Assembly (NCBI RefSeq): GCF_002127225.1 | Contig: NZ_NFUR01000005.1 | Span: 1-64,000, forward strand | Origin: Sphingomonas sp. IBVSS2 | Lineage (GTDB): Bacteria > Pseudomonadota > Alphaproteobacteria > Sphingomonadales > Sphingomonadaceae | DNA: 64,000 bases | Reading direction: 5' to 3' | Shown here: positions 16,099 through 24,223 of the stretch, one piece after another | Layout: every line of letters begins with the position of its first letter | Numbering within the stretch: the first letter of the stretch is position 1 | Made by a program: the position numbers and the translations under genes | The notes under the pieces: generated by a model | Told to the model about the DNA's origin: nothing | The model's database searches: none | Seen by the model: only the letters and a program-made list of their open reading frames with translations

Positions 16099-16542
16099 AT
16101 GGCGATGCACCTCCCCTCGAACAAGGGCCGCGGCCGCCGCCAGCCCATGGCGGAAATCAACGTCACGCCGCTGGTCGACGTGATGCTGGTGCTGCTGATC
16201 ATCTTCATGGTGACGGCGCCCCTGCTCACTGCCGGCGTGCCGGTGAACCTGCCCGAGAGCCGGGCCAAGGCGCTCGACCAGGATCAGAAGCCCGTCCAGA
16301 TCGCGATCGACGACAAGGGCCAGATCTTCGTCGACAACGAACTGACGACGGACGAAGCGCTGCCCGGCAAGCTCGAGGAGATCGCCGGCCGTGCGCCGGG
16401 GCCGGACGGCAAGCCGGCGGCGGTGTTCCTGCGCGCCGACCAGGGCCTGGGCTATGGCAAGGTCATGAAGGTGATGGGCGAGCTCAACCATGCCGGGCTC
16501 AACCGCGTCTCGCTGATCACCGATGCGAGCGCGAAGCCGTGA
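16099..16542 (+). CDS. tolR: Tol-Pal system motor subunit TolR
   Basis: A 147-residue ExbD/TolR-family protein with a short cytoplasmic N-terminus and one membrane helix (about 24-43). The pore aspartate lies in the TPLVDVMLVLLIIFM segment. A periplasmic domain follows (about 50-147). It works with TolQ as the stator/motor. The stop overlaps the start of tolA by 4 bp. Confidence 0.95.
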   Translation: MAMHLPSNKGRGRRQPMAEINVTPLVDVMLVLLIIFMVTAPLLTAGVPVNLPESRAKALDQDQKPVQIAIDDKGQIFVDNELTTDEALPGKLEEIAGRAPGPDGKPAAVFLRADQGLGYGKVMKVMGELNHAGLNRVSLITDASAKP

Positions 16543-17336
16543 TGAACCGGGCCGAGGGTGCGGGACTGACGGTTGCGGTGCTGGGGCATGTCGTGCTCTT
16601 CGGCCTGTTGTCGGTCGGCTTCCTCGCCACGCCCAATCCCCTGAAGCTGAAGCCGACGCCGATCGAAGTCGCGCTGGTCGACCAGGTGGCGCTGGAGAGC
16701 AGTTCGCCCAACCCCACAAGCGAGGCGCCCGCCGCGAAGCTCGCGCCGGTGGAAGCGCCGATCGCGCCGGACAGCCCCCCGCCCGAGCCGGCGCCCAATC
16801 CGCAGCCGATCGTCAAGCCGCAGCCGGCGCCGCCCAAGCCTGTGCCCGCGCCCGATGCCGTGAAGCCCGCGCCGAAGACCCCGCCCAAGGCCGCGCCGGC
16901 CCAGGCGCCCGCGCGTCCTCCCGCCCAGCGCCCCGTTGCGCCGACCGGGCGGCTCGACGGCCTGCTTAACGGCATCAACGACAAGCCGAGCAAGAGCGCA
17001 TCCGTCACGCCGCCGGCCGCGACTGCCGGGCCCGAGGTCAAGGCCGCGCTGAGCGCCGCGATCATCCGCCAGATCCGCCCGCACTGGGCCCCGCCCAGCG
17101 GCGCCGATTCGGACAAGCTGCGCACCAAGGTGACCGTCAGGCTCAACCAGGACGGCTCGCTCGCCAGCGAACCGCAAGTGACGCAGACGGGCATCACCGA
17201 CAGCAACCGCGCCCAGGCCGATCTCGCCAAGGATCGCGCGATTCGCGCGGTGAAGCTCGCCGCTCCCTTCAAGCTGCCCGCGCAATTCTATGATGCGTGG
17301 AAAGTCATAGCCCCGGTTTTGTACGAGGACCTGTGA
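16539..17336 (+). CDS. tolA: Tol-Pal system protein TolA
   Basis: A 265-residue protein with a single N-terminal membrane anchor (about 9-28). A long Pro/Ala-rich periplasmic stretch (about 60-145) has many PxP repeats (PAPDAVKPAPKTPPK), and a small C-terminal TonB-C-like domain covers about 165-265 (IIRQIRPHWAPPSG, VTVRLNQDGSL). TolA transmits motor force to TolB and Pal across the periplasm. The Pro-rich linker replaces the long helical domain of enterobacterial TolA, as is usual in sphingomonads. It overlaps tolR by 4 bp. Confidence 0.93.
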   Translation: MMNRAEGAGLTVAVLGHVVLFGLLSVGFLATPNPLKLKPTPIEVALVDQVALESSSPNPTSEAPAAKLAPVEAPIAPDSPPPEPAPNPQPIVKPQPAPPKPVPAPDAVKPAPKTPPKAAPAQAPARPPAQRPVAPTGRLDGLLNGINDKPSKSASVTPPAATAGPEVKAALSAAIIRQIRPHWAPPSGADSDKLRTKVTVRLNQDGSLASEPQVTQTGITDSNRAQADLAKDRAIRAVKLAAPFKLPAQFYDAWKVIAPVLYEDL

Positions 17337-17338
17337 AG

Positions 17339-18715
17339 ATGAAATTTGCCCATCTGACGATCGCGGCCCTGCTGGCGAGCACCGCCGCCACCGTCGCGCA
17401 GGCGCAGGACGTGCCGGCGCCCGCTCCGCAGCAACAGGCGCAGCCGCAGCCCCAGGACCAGCCGCTGAGCGTCGACGTGACCAACACCGCCGCCAAGGAC
17501 CTGGTCATCGCGATCCCGGCGATGCCGACCTCGGAGAGCGTCTCCACCCCGGCCGGCCCGACCGACCAGCTCGGCGCCAAGCTCGCCCAGGTGGTCGAGG
17601 ACGATCTGCGCAACACCGGCCTGTTCAAGACGCGCGGGCCCGCGGCCAGCCGCGGCATCGCCTATGGCGAAGTGACCGCCCCCAATTACGGCAGCTGGAA
17701 CGGCAACCAGGCGATCATCCAGGGCTATGTTCGCGCCAACGGCAATGGCTCGCTCACCGTGGGCTGCTATCTCTACGACGTGCTGCTGCAGAGCGAGCTG
17801 GTCCGCCAGGGCTTCGTCGTCTCGCCGGCCGACTGGCGCCGCGCCGCGCACAAATGCGCCGACGCGGTCTATTCGAAGCTCACCGGCGAAGGGCCGTATT
17901 TCGACAGCCAGGTGGTGTATGTCGCGGAGACCGGTCCGAAGAACAAGCGCCGCAAGCAGCTGGCGATCATGGACCAAGACGGCGCCAACCACCGCTTCCT
18001 GACCAACGGCCAGTCGATCGTGCTCACCCCGCGGATGAGCCCGAAGCAGAACGCGATCGTCTATATGAGCTATACGCAGCGCAAGCCGGCCATCTATGTC
18101 TACGACATGGGGACGCGCGAGAACCGGCTGCTCGTCTCCAATGTCAGCCTCAGTTTCGCGCCGCGCTTCTCGCCCGACGGTCGCCATGTGCTGTTCTCGA
18201 TGGCGCAGGCCGGCAATACCGATATCTACCGCATCGCATCGGCCGGCGGCGAGCCGCAGCGGCTGACCAACTCGCCGGGCATCGACACCGGCGGCAGCTA
18301 TTCGCCCGACGGCTCGAAGATCGTGTTCGAGAGCGATCGCAGCGGCACGCAGCAGCTCTATGTGATGAACGCCGACGGTTCGAACCAGCACCGGATCAGC
18401 TTCGGCGGCGGGCGCTATGCCACGCCGGTGTGGAGCCCGCGCGGCGATCTGATCGCCTTCACCCGCACCGGCGGCGGCGCGTTCCGGATCGGCGTGATGA
18501 ACCCGGGCGGCGGCGGCGAGAAGCTGCTCACCAACAGCTGGGGCGACGAAGCGCCGAGCTGGTCGCCCAACGGCCGCGTGCTGATGTTCTTCCGCTCGGC
18601 CCAGGGCTCGGGCCGGCCGGATCTGTGGTCGGTCGACCTTACCGGCACCAATGCGCGGCGGATTCCGACGCCGCTCGATGGATCGGATCCCAGTTGGGGA
18701 CCGATTCGTCCCTGA
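17339..18715 (+). CDS. tolB: Tol-Pal system beta-propeller protein TolB
   Basis: A 458-residue periplasmic protein. A signal peptide (1-22, ending VAQAQ) is followed by the N-terminal alpha/beta domain (about 45-170). The six-bladed WD40-like propeller includes repeats such as FSPDGRHVLF, YSPDGSKIVFESDRSG and WSPRGDLIAFTR. TolB binds Pal and releases it on TolA pulling. A GTG at 17333 overlapping the tolA stop is an alternative start, but the ATG at 17339 is preferred. A 68-bp gap with a purine-rich site leads to pal. Confidence 0.95.
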   Translation: MKFAHLTIAALLASTAATVAQAQDVPAPAPQQQAQPQPQDQPLSVDVTNTAAKDLVIAIPAMPTSESVSTPAGPTDQLGAKLAQVVEDDLRNTGLFKTRGPAASRGIAYGEVTAPNYGSWNGNQAIIQGYVRANGNGSLTVGCYLYDVLLQSELVRQGFVVSPADWRRAAHKCADAVYSKLTGEGPYFDSQVVYVAETGPKNKRRKQLAIMDQDGANHRFLTNGQSIVLTPRMSPKQNAIVYMSYTQRKPAIYVYDMGTRENRLLVSNVSLSFAPRFSPDGRHVLFSMAQAGNTDIYRIASAGGEPQRLTNSPGIDTGGSYSPDGSKIVFESDRSGTQQLYVMNADGSNQHRISFGGGRYATPVWSPRGDLIAFTRTGGGAFRIGVMNPGGGGEKLLTNSWGDEAPSWSPNGRVLMFFRSAQGSGRPDLWSVDLTGTNARRIPTPLDGSDPSWGPIRP

Positions 18716-18783
18716 AACGTAACGGCATTCGTGCTAAGGCCCCGGCAAGCGGACCGGGTGCGACGAGAAAAGGAGAAAAGACC

Positions 18784-19296
18784 ATGTCCAAGATCACGAC
18801 CGGCCTGGTGCTCGGCATCGCGCTGCTCGCCACCGCGGGCTGCGCCAAGAAGCGCGACGCGACCACGATTCCGCCGGCGCCGTCGGAGACCGGCCCGGTC
18901 AATCCGGGCGAGGGCGACAGCGACACGGTCGCGGCGCCGATCAACGAGCAGTTCCGCCGCGAGGTGTCGAGCGACACCGTGCATTTCGCGTTCGACCAAT
19001 ATGACATCGATCCCGAGGCGCGGGCGATCCTGGACAGCCAGGCGCAGTGGCTGACCAGCCATCCGAACACCCGGATCACGATCGAGGGGCATTGCGACGA
19101 GCGCGGCACCCGCGAGTATAATCTCGCGCTGGGCGACCGCCGTGCCAATGCGGCCAAGAACTATCTCGCCTCGCGCGGCATCTCGCCCGCGCGGATCACG
19201 ACGATCAGCTATGGCAAGGAGCGCCCGATCGCGCTGGGCTCGGACGATGCCAGCTGGGCGCAGAACCGCCGCGCGGTGACGATCGTCATCAGCTAG
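18784..19296 (+). CDS. pal: Peptidoglycan-associated lipoprotein Pal
   Basis: A 170-residue outer-membrane lipoprotein. The lipobox TAGC gives the lipidated cysteine at residue 20. A flexible Pro-rich linker precedes the OmpA-like peptidoglycan-binding domain (about 60-170), with FAFDQYDIDPEA, IEGHCDERGTREYN and the LGDRRANAAKNYL helix. The start has a clear AGGAG site. It is the last gene of the operon; a strong terminator follows 22 bp later. A cpoB/ybgF gene, which often follows pal, is absent here. Confidence 0.96.
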   Translation: MSKITTGLVLGIALLATAGCAKKRDATTIPPAPSETGPVNPGEGDSDTVAAPINEQFRREVSSDTVHFAFDQYDIDPEARAILDSQAQWLTSHPNTRITIEGHCDERGTREYNLALGDRRANAAKNYLASRGISPARITTISYGKERPIALGSDDASWAQNRRAVTIVIS

Positions 19297-19318
19297 GGCG
19301 TTCGCGCTTTGGAAAAGG

Positions 19319-19348
19319 GGCCGCCGGGGGAAACTCCGGCGGCCTTTT
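19319..19348 (+). terminator. Rho-independent terminator of the tol-pal operon
   Basis: Perfect 9-bp arms GGCCGCCGG (19319-19327) and CCGGCGGCC (19336-19344) enclose an 8-base loop and are followed by TTTT. It begins 22 bp after the pal stop. It lies just before the stop of the convergent serine hydrolase gene. Confidence 0.88.
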
Positions 19349-19357
19349 CGTGCGTGC

Positions 19358-20731
19358 CTAATGCGGGTCTGCCCGGAGCAGCGCCAGGGGCGGGCCCTCG
19401 CCCTTGGCGAAATAGTCGAGCCGGATCACCTTGCCCGCCGCGTCGCGCACCGGGGTGAAATAGCTGATCTCGTCGGGCACGAAGCGGATATCGCCGCGCG
19501 CATCGAGCATGACCGGGATCGCCGCGCGTCCGGCACGGGCAATGGTGAGGTGGCCCCCGGCAATTGCGAGCGTGCGCATCGTCGCCGGATCGCTGCCATA
19601 GGTTCCGGGCAATACGGCTGCTTCCGGGGGCAATGCACGTTCGGGGAGCGGCAGCGGATAGGGCTTGCCCAGGGCGATCGCCGCCATGCGCCGCGCGAGC
19701 GTCTGCGCATCGAATGCGTCGTTGTTCGCGAGCACGACGATCACCGTGTCCGATGCGGGCAGATAGAGCAGCGCGGATGCGAAGCCGTCGATCTGGCCGG
19801 TATGCCCGATCGCCGTCTGCCCGCGGATCTGCCAGACATAGAGGCCCAGCCCGTAACGCTCCTGCAGCGGCACGCCGGCAAGCGCGGGCTGCGCCATCTG
19901 TGCGAAGCCGGCCGCGCTCACCACCCGGCCATGCGCCAGTGCCCGCATCCAGCGCATCAGGTCTGCTGCCGAGGATCGCAGCGATCCCGCGGTCTTGGGG
20001 AGCGACATGTTGAACGCCGCGGCGTTGCGGAGCCGCCCCTCGGCCAGCGTGTATCCCGCGACTCGCCGGGCCACGATCGCGTCCCGGCGGTCATAGGCGG
20101 TGTCGGCGAGCGCGAGCGGCGCGAACAGGCGCGTGCGCATCGCTTCGTCCCAGGACTGGCCGGTCACTTTCTCGATCACCGCGCCCAGCAGCATATAGCC
20201 CGAGTTGGAATAGCGCTGCTCGGTGCCCGGGGCGGAGCGCAGCGGCCGCGCCGCGATCCGCGCGACCTGTTGCGCCAGCGGAACCTCGCCCGGGCCGAAG
20301 GGCGGTTGCGGCGTGGCGTCGTTCTCCGCGATCCCGGCGGTGTGGCCGAGCAACTGGCGCAGCGTGATGCGCGGATCGAGCGGCAGTTCGGGCAGATAGC
20401 GGGCCGCCGGCGCGTCGAGCGCCACTTCGCCGCGCTCGGCCATCTGCACGATCAGGGCGGCGGTGAAGCTCTTGGTGATCGAGGCGATCCGGAAGATCTG
20501 GTCCGGTGCCATCGGCATGCCCAGCTCGACCTCCGCCATGCCGCGCGCGCGCCGGTAGAGGATCGTGTCGCCGCGCGCGATCAGCACGGTGGCGCCGGAA
20601 CCCTTGGGAGAGACGGTGGCGGCCAGTGCCGCATCCGCTTCGCGCGCGAGCGCCGCGGGGGCGGGATGCGCCGGAGCCGGCGCAGCGGGCAGCAGCAGGG
20701 CCACGCAAAGGGCGGGCAGGAGCGGTCGCAT
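19358..20731 (-). CDS. Serine hydrolase of the beta-lactamase/penicillin-binding fold
   Basis: A 457-residue exported hydrolase with a signal peptide (1-22) and a class-C-beta-lactamase-like domain. The active-site SxxK is S84-I-T-K87, the YSN motif lies at 174-176, and GHTG occupies the third-motif position (about 313). A short C-terminal domain (about 365-457) contains EISYFTPVRDAAGK. The ATG at 20731 begins the signal peptide; upstream in-frame codons extend into the divergent promoter region and are rejected. It converges on pal and is a different subfamily member from the copy at 6744. The substrate is unknown. Confidence 0.87.
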   Translation of the reverse strand: MRPLLPALCVALLLPAAPAPAHPAPAALAREADAALAATVSPKGSGATVLIARGDTILYRRARGMAEVELGMPMAPDQIFRIASITKSFTAALIVQMAERGEVALDAPAARYLPELPLDPRITLRQLLGHTAGIAENDATPQPPFGPGEVPLAQQVARIAARPLRSAPGTEQRYSNSGYMLLGAVIEKVTGQSWDEAMRTRLFAPLALADTAYDRRDAIVARRVAGYTLAEGRLRNAAAFNMSLPKTAGSLRSSAADLMRWMRALAHGRVVSAAGFAQMAQPALAGVPLQERYGLGLYVWQIRGQTAIGHTGQIDGFASALLYLPASDTVIVVLANNDAFDAQTLARRMAAIALGKPYPLPLPERALPPEAAVLPGTYGSDPATMRTLAIAGGHLTIARAGRAAIPVMLDARGDIRFVPDEISYFTPVRDAAGKVIRLDYFAKGEGPPLALLRADPH

Positions 20732-20825
20732 CGATTTCCCCCGATCGAGATCGGCCGATCGTCGCGCCACTCGAATGAGCCTTGCCTGAACGGCTCCCGA
20801 TTCCGTCTTGCGACACGCTCGGAAA

Positions 20826-20842
20826 CGATATAAATACGATAT
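20826..20842. promoter_or_regulatory. CGATAT direct repeat (11-bp period) before the SPFH operon
   Basis: CGATAT occurs at 20826-20831 and again at 20837-20842, exactly 11 bp apart, so both copies face the same side of the helix. The segment CGATATAAATACGATATC is strikingly AT-rich for this genome and lies 20 bp before the operon start, where a regulator would cover the -10 region. The divergent serine hydrolase starts about 95 bp away on the other side. Confidence 0.45.
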
Positions 20843-20862
20843 CATAATTTCGGGAGGTAATG

Positions 20863-21768
20863 ATGACCGACGTTCGTAGCGCCACTCCGGCACTGCGCCA
20901 GAGCAGCGAGAAGACCGCAATCACCATGAGCGGCTATGGCATGCTTCTCGTGCTGCTCGTCGCGCTTGCCGCCACGGTGGGGGCGCTCACCCAGATCGAC
21001 CGGATGGTGGACTGGATCGTGATTTCCTGGTTGCTGGCTTCGATCCTGGTCGAGCTGTTCGTGCTTTGCGGCTTCTACCTGCTCCAGCCCAACCAGGCGG
21101 CGGTGATCACGCTGTTCGGCGACTATCGGGGCACGGACCGCACCACGGGCCTGCGCTGGACCTGGCCGTGGATGATCAAGAAGAAGGTCTCGGTGCGCGC
21201 CAACAACATCATCTCGGAGCGCATCAAGGTGAACGACCTGCGCGGCAATCCGATCGAGATGGCGGCGCAGGTGGTGTGGCGCGTGACCGACACCGCGCAG
21301 GCGCTGTTCGACGTCGACGACTACAAGGCGTTCGTGAACGTCCAGATCGAGGCGGCGGTGCGCACGATCGGCTCGCGCTATCCCTATGACGATTTCGAGC
21401 ATCAGGAAGTCACGCTGCGCGGCAATCACGACCAGGTCGGCTCGGAGCTGCGCGAGGAGCTGATCGCCCGCCTGCGCGTCGCCGGCATCACCGTCGACGA
21501 ATGCGGCTTCACGCACCTGGCCTATGCGCAGGAGATCGCCGGCGCGATGCTCCGCCGCCAGCAGGCGCAGGCGGTGGTCGCCGCCCGCCAGACGCTGGTC
21601 GAGGGCGCGGTGGGCATGGTCGAGATGGCGCTCGCCCAGCTTTCCGCCAAGCAGGTGGTCGATCTCGACGACGAGCGCCGTGCGGCGATGGTCTCGAACC
21701 TGATGGTGGTGCTGTGCGGCGAGCGCGATACCCAGCCGGTGGTCAACACGGGCTCGCTCTATCAGTGA
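20863..21768 (+). CDS. SPFH/band-7 domain membrane protein
   Basis: A 301-residue protein. Two N-terminal membrane helices (about 24-42 and 48-70) are followed by an SPFH (stomatin/prohibitin/flotillin) domain starting at [17 protein letters not shown]. Its core contains [19 protein letters not shown] and the [12 protein letters not shown] segment. SPFH proteins assemble into large membrane-associated rings and organise membrane microdomains or proteases. The ATG at 20863 is preferred over 20860 because GGAGG lies 5 bases upstream of it. It heads an operon with an Arc-like protein, two small membrane proteins and an alpha/beta hydrolase. No nfeD-type partner is present. Confidence 0.88.
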   Translation: MTDVRSATPALRQSSEKTAITMSGYGMLLVLLVALAATVGALTQIDRMVDWIVISWLLASILVELFVLCGFYLLQPNQAAVITLFGDYRGTDRTTGLRWTWPWMIKKKVSVRANNIISERIKVNDLRGNPIEMAAQVVWRVTDTAQALFDVDDYKAFVNVQIEAAVRTIGSRYPYDDFEHQEVTLRGNHDQVGSELREELIARLRVAGITVDECGFTHLAYAQEIAGAMLRRQQAQAVVAARQTLVEGAVGMVEMALAQLSAKQVVDLDDERRAAMVSNLMVVLCGERDTQPVVNTGSLYQ

Positions 21769-21785
21769 TGCACAAGGCGTAACCC

Positions 21786-22001
21786 GTGTCCCAGCCGCCG
21801 CAGAAGAAAGCCTTTCCCTTGCGTCTCGATCCCGCCCTGCACGCGGCGATCGAGCGCTCGGCGGCGAGCGATCTGAGGAGCGTCAACGCCCAGGTCGAAT
21901 GCCTGTTGCGCGAGGCGCTGGCGCGGCGCGGCGTGAAGCTGGCGGAGCCGGTGCGGCCCAGGCGCGGGCGCCCGCCCAAGGTGCAGGAAGGTGGGGAATG
22001 A
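21786..22001 (+). CDS. Arc-like ribbon-helix-helix protein
   Basis: A 71-residue protein with the ribbon-helix-helix layout. A beta strand (KAFPLRLDPAL) is followed by two helices containing RSVNAQVECLLREAL, very similar to the RSVNSEI region of the phage P22 Arc repressor. The C-terminal tail is basic, with GRPPK, an AT-hook-like patch. Such proteins are often labelled HicB-type antitoxins, but no toxin partner is seen here. The start is GTG. Its TGA overlaps an ATG at 21998, and the operon continues. It could autoregulate the operon through the CGATAT repeats. Confidence 0.78.
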   Translation: MSQPPQKKAFPLRLDPALHAAIERSAASDLRSVNAQVECLLREALARRGVKLAEPVRPRRGRPPKVQEGGE

Positions 22002-22057
22002 CGGGCCCGGGCGCGCGCCGGCGCCCGGTTCGCGCCGAAGACTGGAGGAGAAAGCAG

Positions 22058-22159
22058 ATGTTCCTTGCCATGCACGTCCGCCGCGCGCGGCTGCCCTTCG
22101 TCCTCGCGATCGCCGGGGCGGGGCTGCTCGCCGGCATCGCCGTGGTGCTGCTCCAATGA
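22058..22159 (+). CDS. Small single-pass membrane peptide (33 aa)
   Basis: MFLAMHVRRAR is followed by one hydrophobic helix (PFVLAIAGAGLLAGIAVVLL). The ATG at 22058 has an excellent ribosome site (GGAGGAG, 7 bases upstream). A longer form from the ATG at 21998 (53 residues) is possible, because that ATG overlaps the stop of the ribbon-helix-helix gene. Its TGA overlaps the next ATG. Reasons to believe it: the strong ribosome site, the position in a tight operon and the clean membrane helix with positive-inside flank. Confidence 0.6.
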   Translation: MFLAMHVRRARLPFVLAIAGAGLLAGIAVVLLQ

Positions 22160-22428
22160 TGGGCAGGCCTTTCCGCGACGCCGCGAGTGTCCGCCCCGGC
22201 TATTGGTTCCGGCCCAAGCGCTTCGGCTTTGGAGCGAAGCCGGTCACTTGGCAGGGCTGGGCGGCGACCCTGCTCTTCGGCGCGGCCGCCGGGCTGATCG
22301 TCAATTTCGCCACGCACCGCGACCGGTTGTGGCTGGTGCTGCTGGTGCCGCTGATCGTCGCCTTCCTCTGGCTCGTGGCCGTCAAGACCGATGGCGAATG
22401 GCGCTTCCGCTGGGGTGGGGACACGTGA
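22156..22428 (+). CDS. Small two-helix membrane protein
   Basis: A 90-residue protein with a basic N-terminal segment (RPGYWFRPKRFGFGAKPVTW) and two membrane helices (about 35-50 and 59-76), ending in a charged tail. The ATG overlaps the TGA of the preceding small membrane gene, and its own TGA overlaps the ATG of the alpha/beta hydrolase. I do not recognise a family. The aromatic, basic N-terminus is typical of small inner-membrane proteins. A role with the SPFH protein is suggested only by position. Confidence 0.7.
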   Translation: MMGRPFRDAASVRPGYWFRPKRFGFGAKPVTWQGWAATLLFGAAAGLIVNFATHRDRLWLVLLVPLIVAFLWLVAVKTDGEWRFRWGGDT

Positions 22429-23390
22429 TGCGTTGCGCGATCCTTGCGTTCGCCGCATTCGCCGCGGTGCCGTCCGCGCTGGCGCAGGCGCTTCCCGCCG
22501 GCACCGAGGTGACTGCGCCCGGACCGCTGGGCACCCTCGCCGGCACGCTGCTCGATCCCGATCCCGGCGCACCGCTGGTGCTGCTGGTCCCGGGTTCCGG
22601 CCCAACCGATCGAGACGGCAACAACCGTTACGGCGTGGCCGGCGGCCCCTATCGCCAGCTCGCCGAAGCGCTGGCACGGCGCGGCGTCGCCACGCTGCGG
22701 ATCGACAAGCGCGGCATGTTCGGCAGCGCCGGCGCGATCGCCGATGCCAATCGCGTGACGATCACCGACTATGCAGCGGATGTCCGCACCTGGGTCGATG
22801 CCGCGCGCAAGCGCACCGGCCGTGCCTGTATCTGGCTGCTCGGGCATAGCGAGGGCGGACTGGTGGTGCTGGCCGCCGCGCAGCGGCCCGAGGGGATTTG
22901 CGGCGTGGTGCTGGTCAGCGCCGCGGGCCGGCCGCTCGGCACGATCATGCGCGAGCAGTTCCGGGCCAATCCGGCAAACGCGCCGTTGCTCGCGCCGCTC
23001 CTTGGGCTGATCGACACGCTCGAGGCCGGCAAGCATGCGGATACCGCCGCGATGCCGGCGCCGCTCCCTTCGCTTTTCCCGGATGCGGTGCAGGATTTCC
23101 TGATCGACGAGTTCCGCCACGATCCGGCCCGGCTCGCCGCGAGCCTAGCGCTGCCGCTGCTCGTCACCCAGGGCGACCGCGATGTCCAGATCGGCATTGC
23201 CGATGCGCAGGCGCTTGCCGGCGCCAGGCCCGCCGCGAAGCTGGTGATCGTGCCGGGAATGACGCACGTGCTGCGCGTGGCGGCCGGCGAAGGCCGCGCG
23301 GCGAGCATCGCCACCTATACGGACGGCGCGCTCCCCGTGGCGCCGCTGCTGGCCGAAGCCATTGCCGGGTTCGTGACCGCGAAGCGCTAG
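22428..23390 (+). CDS. Exported alpha/beta-hydrolase
   Basis: A 320-residue protein. The signal peptide (1-20, ending SALAQ) is followed by an alpha/beta-hydrolase fold. The oxyanion segment is LVPGSGPTDRDGN. The nucleophile elbow GHSEGG has S141, the acid is in QGDRDVQI and the catalytic histidine is in PGMTHVL. It resembles secreted lipase/esterase or peptidase-like members of the family. It is the last gene of the SPFH operon and ends with a 4-bp convergent overlap with the S1/P1 nuclease gene. The substrate is unknown. Confidence 0.85.
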   Translation: MRCAILAFAAFAAVPSALAQALPAGTEVTAPGPLGTLAGTLLDPDPGAPLVLLVPGSGPTDRDGNNRYGVAGGPYRQLAEALARRGVATLRIDKRGMFGSAGAIADANRVTITDYAADVRTWVDAARKRTGRACIWLLGHSEGGLVVLAAAQRPEGICGVVLVSAAGRPLGTIMREQFRANPANAPLLAPLLGLIDTLEAGKHADTAAMPAPLPSLFPDAVQDFLIDEFRHDPARLAASLALPLLVTQGDRDVQIGIADAQALAGARPAAKLVIVPGMTHVLRVAAGEGRAASIATYTDGALPVAPLLAEAIAGFVTAKR

Positions 23391-24223
23391 GCCAGCGCCT
23401 CGTCGAGCAGCCGGGCGAGGCGCAGACCGCCCTTGATCACCTGGGTCCGGGCCTCGGGCACCCATTTCTCGATCATCGCCTCGCTGATCGCGACGCGGCC
23501 GGTGATCGGCTTGCAGGCGTCGCCGCCGTTGAGATCGGCATAGACGGTCCTGGCCAGCTCCCAGCTGTCCTTGCCCCAGTCCTGGACGGTGCCGCCACCC
23601 AGCGCGGCACGGTCCTTGCGGCCATAGGTGCGCACGATGTCGGGCCCCGAGGTGATCGCGCGCTCGGCGAGCAGCCCGTCCCACACCGAATGGAGGTTCA
23701 GCCGGTCGGTGGTGTAGATGCCATAGCTCACCATCGCCTTGTTGCCGCCGGCGTCATGATCGTGCTCGGCGCCGTGGAGCGGCTGGCCGATGTCGCCGAC
23801 GAAATGGACGAGGAAGAGCAGCGCCTTAACGCGCTCGACTTGCGGCGCCTTGCGGTCCTTGAGGATCTTCACGTCGCGCTCGATCTGGGCGGAGACGCAA
23901 TTGCCGTCCTTGCACTCGGCGGTCACGTCGAACGGCTTGCAGACGTCCGCGTCCTGATAATGCCAGACCGATGCGTAGCGCCAGTCGCTGCCCAGCTTCT
24001 TGATGCAATCGGCCCAGACCGAGGCTTCCTCGATATTGGTCGCCGGGCAGCCTTCGGTCTTCAGCAGGTCGGTGTGGCGGAGCAGCTGGCCGATCTTCGT
24101 GCGGGTGGCCGGCGTGACGTTGCGCCAGGCGATCGCGGCGACGGTCTGATGGCCATATTCCCAATAGGCATTGGCGGGCGCGGCGAACCCGAGCAGGGCC
24201 GCGAGGACGAGAAGAAGGCGCAT
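23387..24223 (-). CDS. S1/P1-family nuclease
   Basis: A 278-residue secreted zinc nuclease of the S1/P1 type (single-strand DNA/RNA endonuclease and 3'-nucleotidase). A signal peptide (about 1-19, ending ANA) leads to YWEYGHQTV. The trinuclear-zinc ligands of the family appear as W21, H25, the WHYQDAD segment, HFVGDIGQPLH, and LNLHSVWD. In family structures the mature N-terminal tryptophan binds zinc. Here a tyrosine precedes it, so cleavage must occur after Y20 or coordination must differ. Its ATG shares a base with the stop of the upstream acyltransferase gene. Confidence 0.9.
   Translation of the reverse strand: MRLLLVLAALLGFAAPANAYWEYGHQTVAAIAWRNVTPATRTKIGQLLRHTDLLKTEGCPATNIEEASVWADCIKKLGSDWRYASVWHYQDADVCKPFDVTAECKDGNCVSAQIERDVKILKDRKAPQVERVKALLFLVHFVGDIGQPLHGAEHDHDAGGNKAMVSYGIYTTDRLNLHSVWDGLLAERAITSGPDIVRTYGRKDRAALGGGTVQDWGKDSWELARTVYADLNGGDACKPITGRVAISEAMIEKWVPEARTQVIKGGLRLARLLDEALA

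Noticed and set aside
16900..16960. Proline-rich repeats in tolA as a tandem repeat element
   Set aside because: They are the normal flexible linker of TolA, with irregular codons and no DNA-level repeat.
20732..20920. An N-terminal extension of the minus-strand serine hydrolase to 20920
   Set aside because: It would cross the divergent promoter region and the start of the SPFH gene and precede the signal peptide.
21786..22001. The Arc-like protein as an antitoxin of a HicAB pair
   Set aside because: No HicA-like toxin frame is adjacent; the following genes are membrane proteins.
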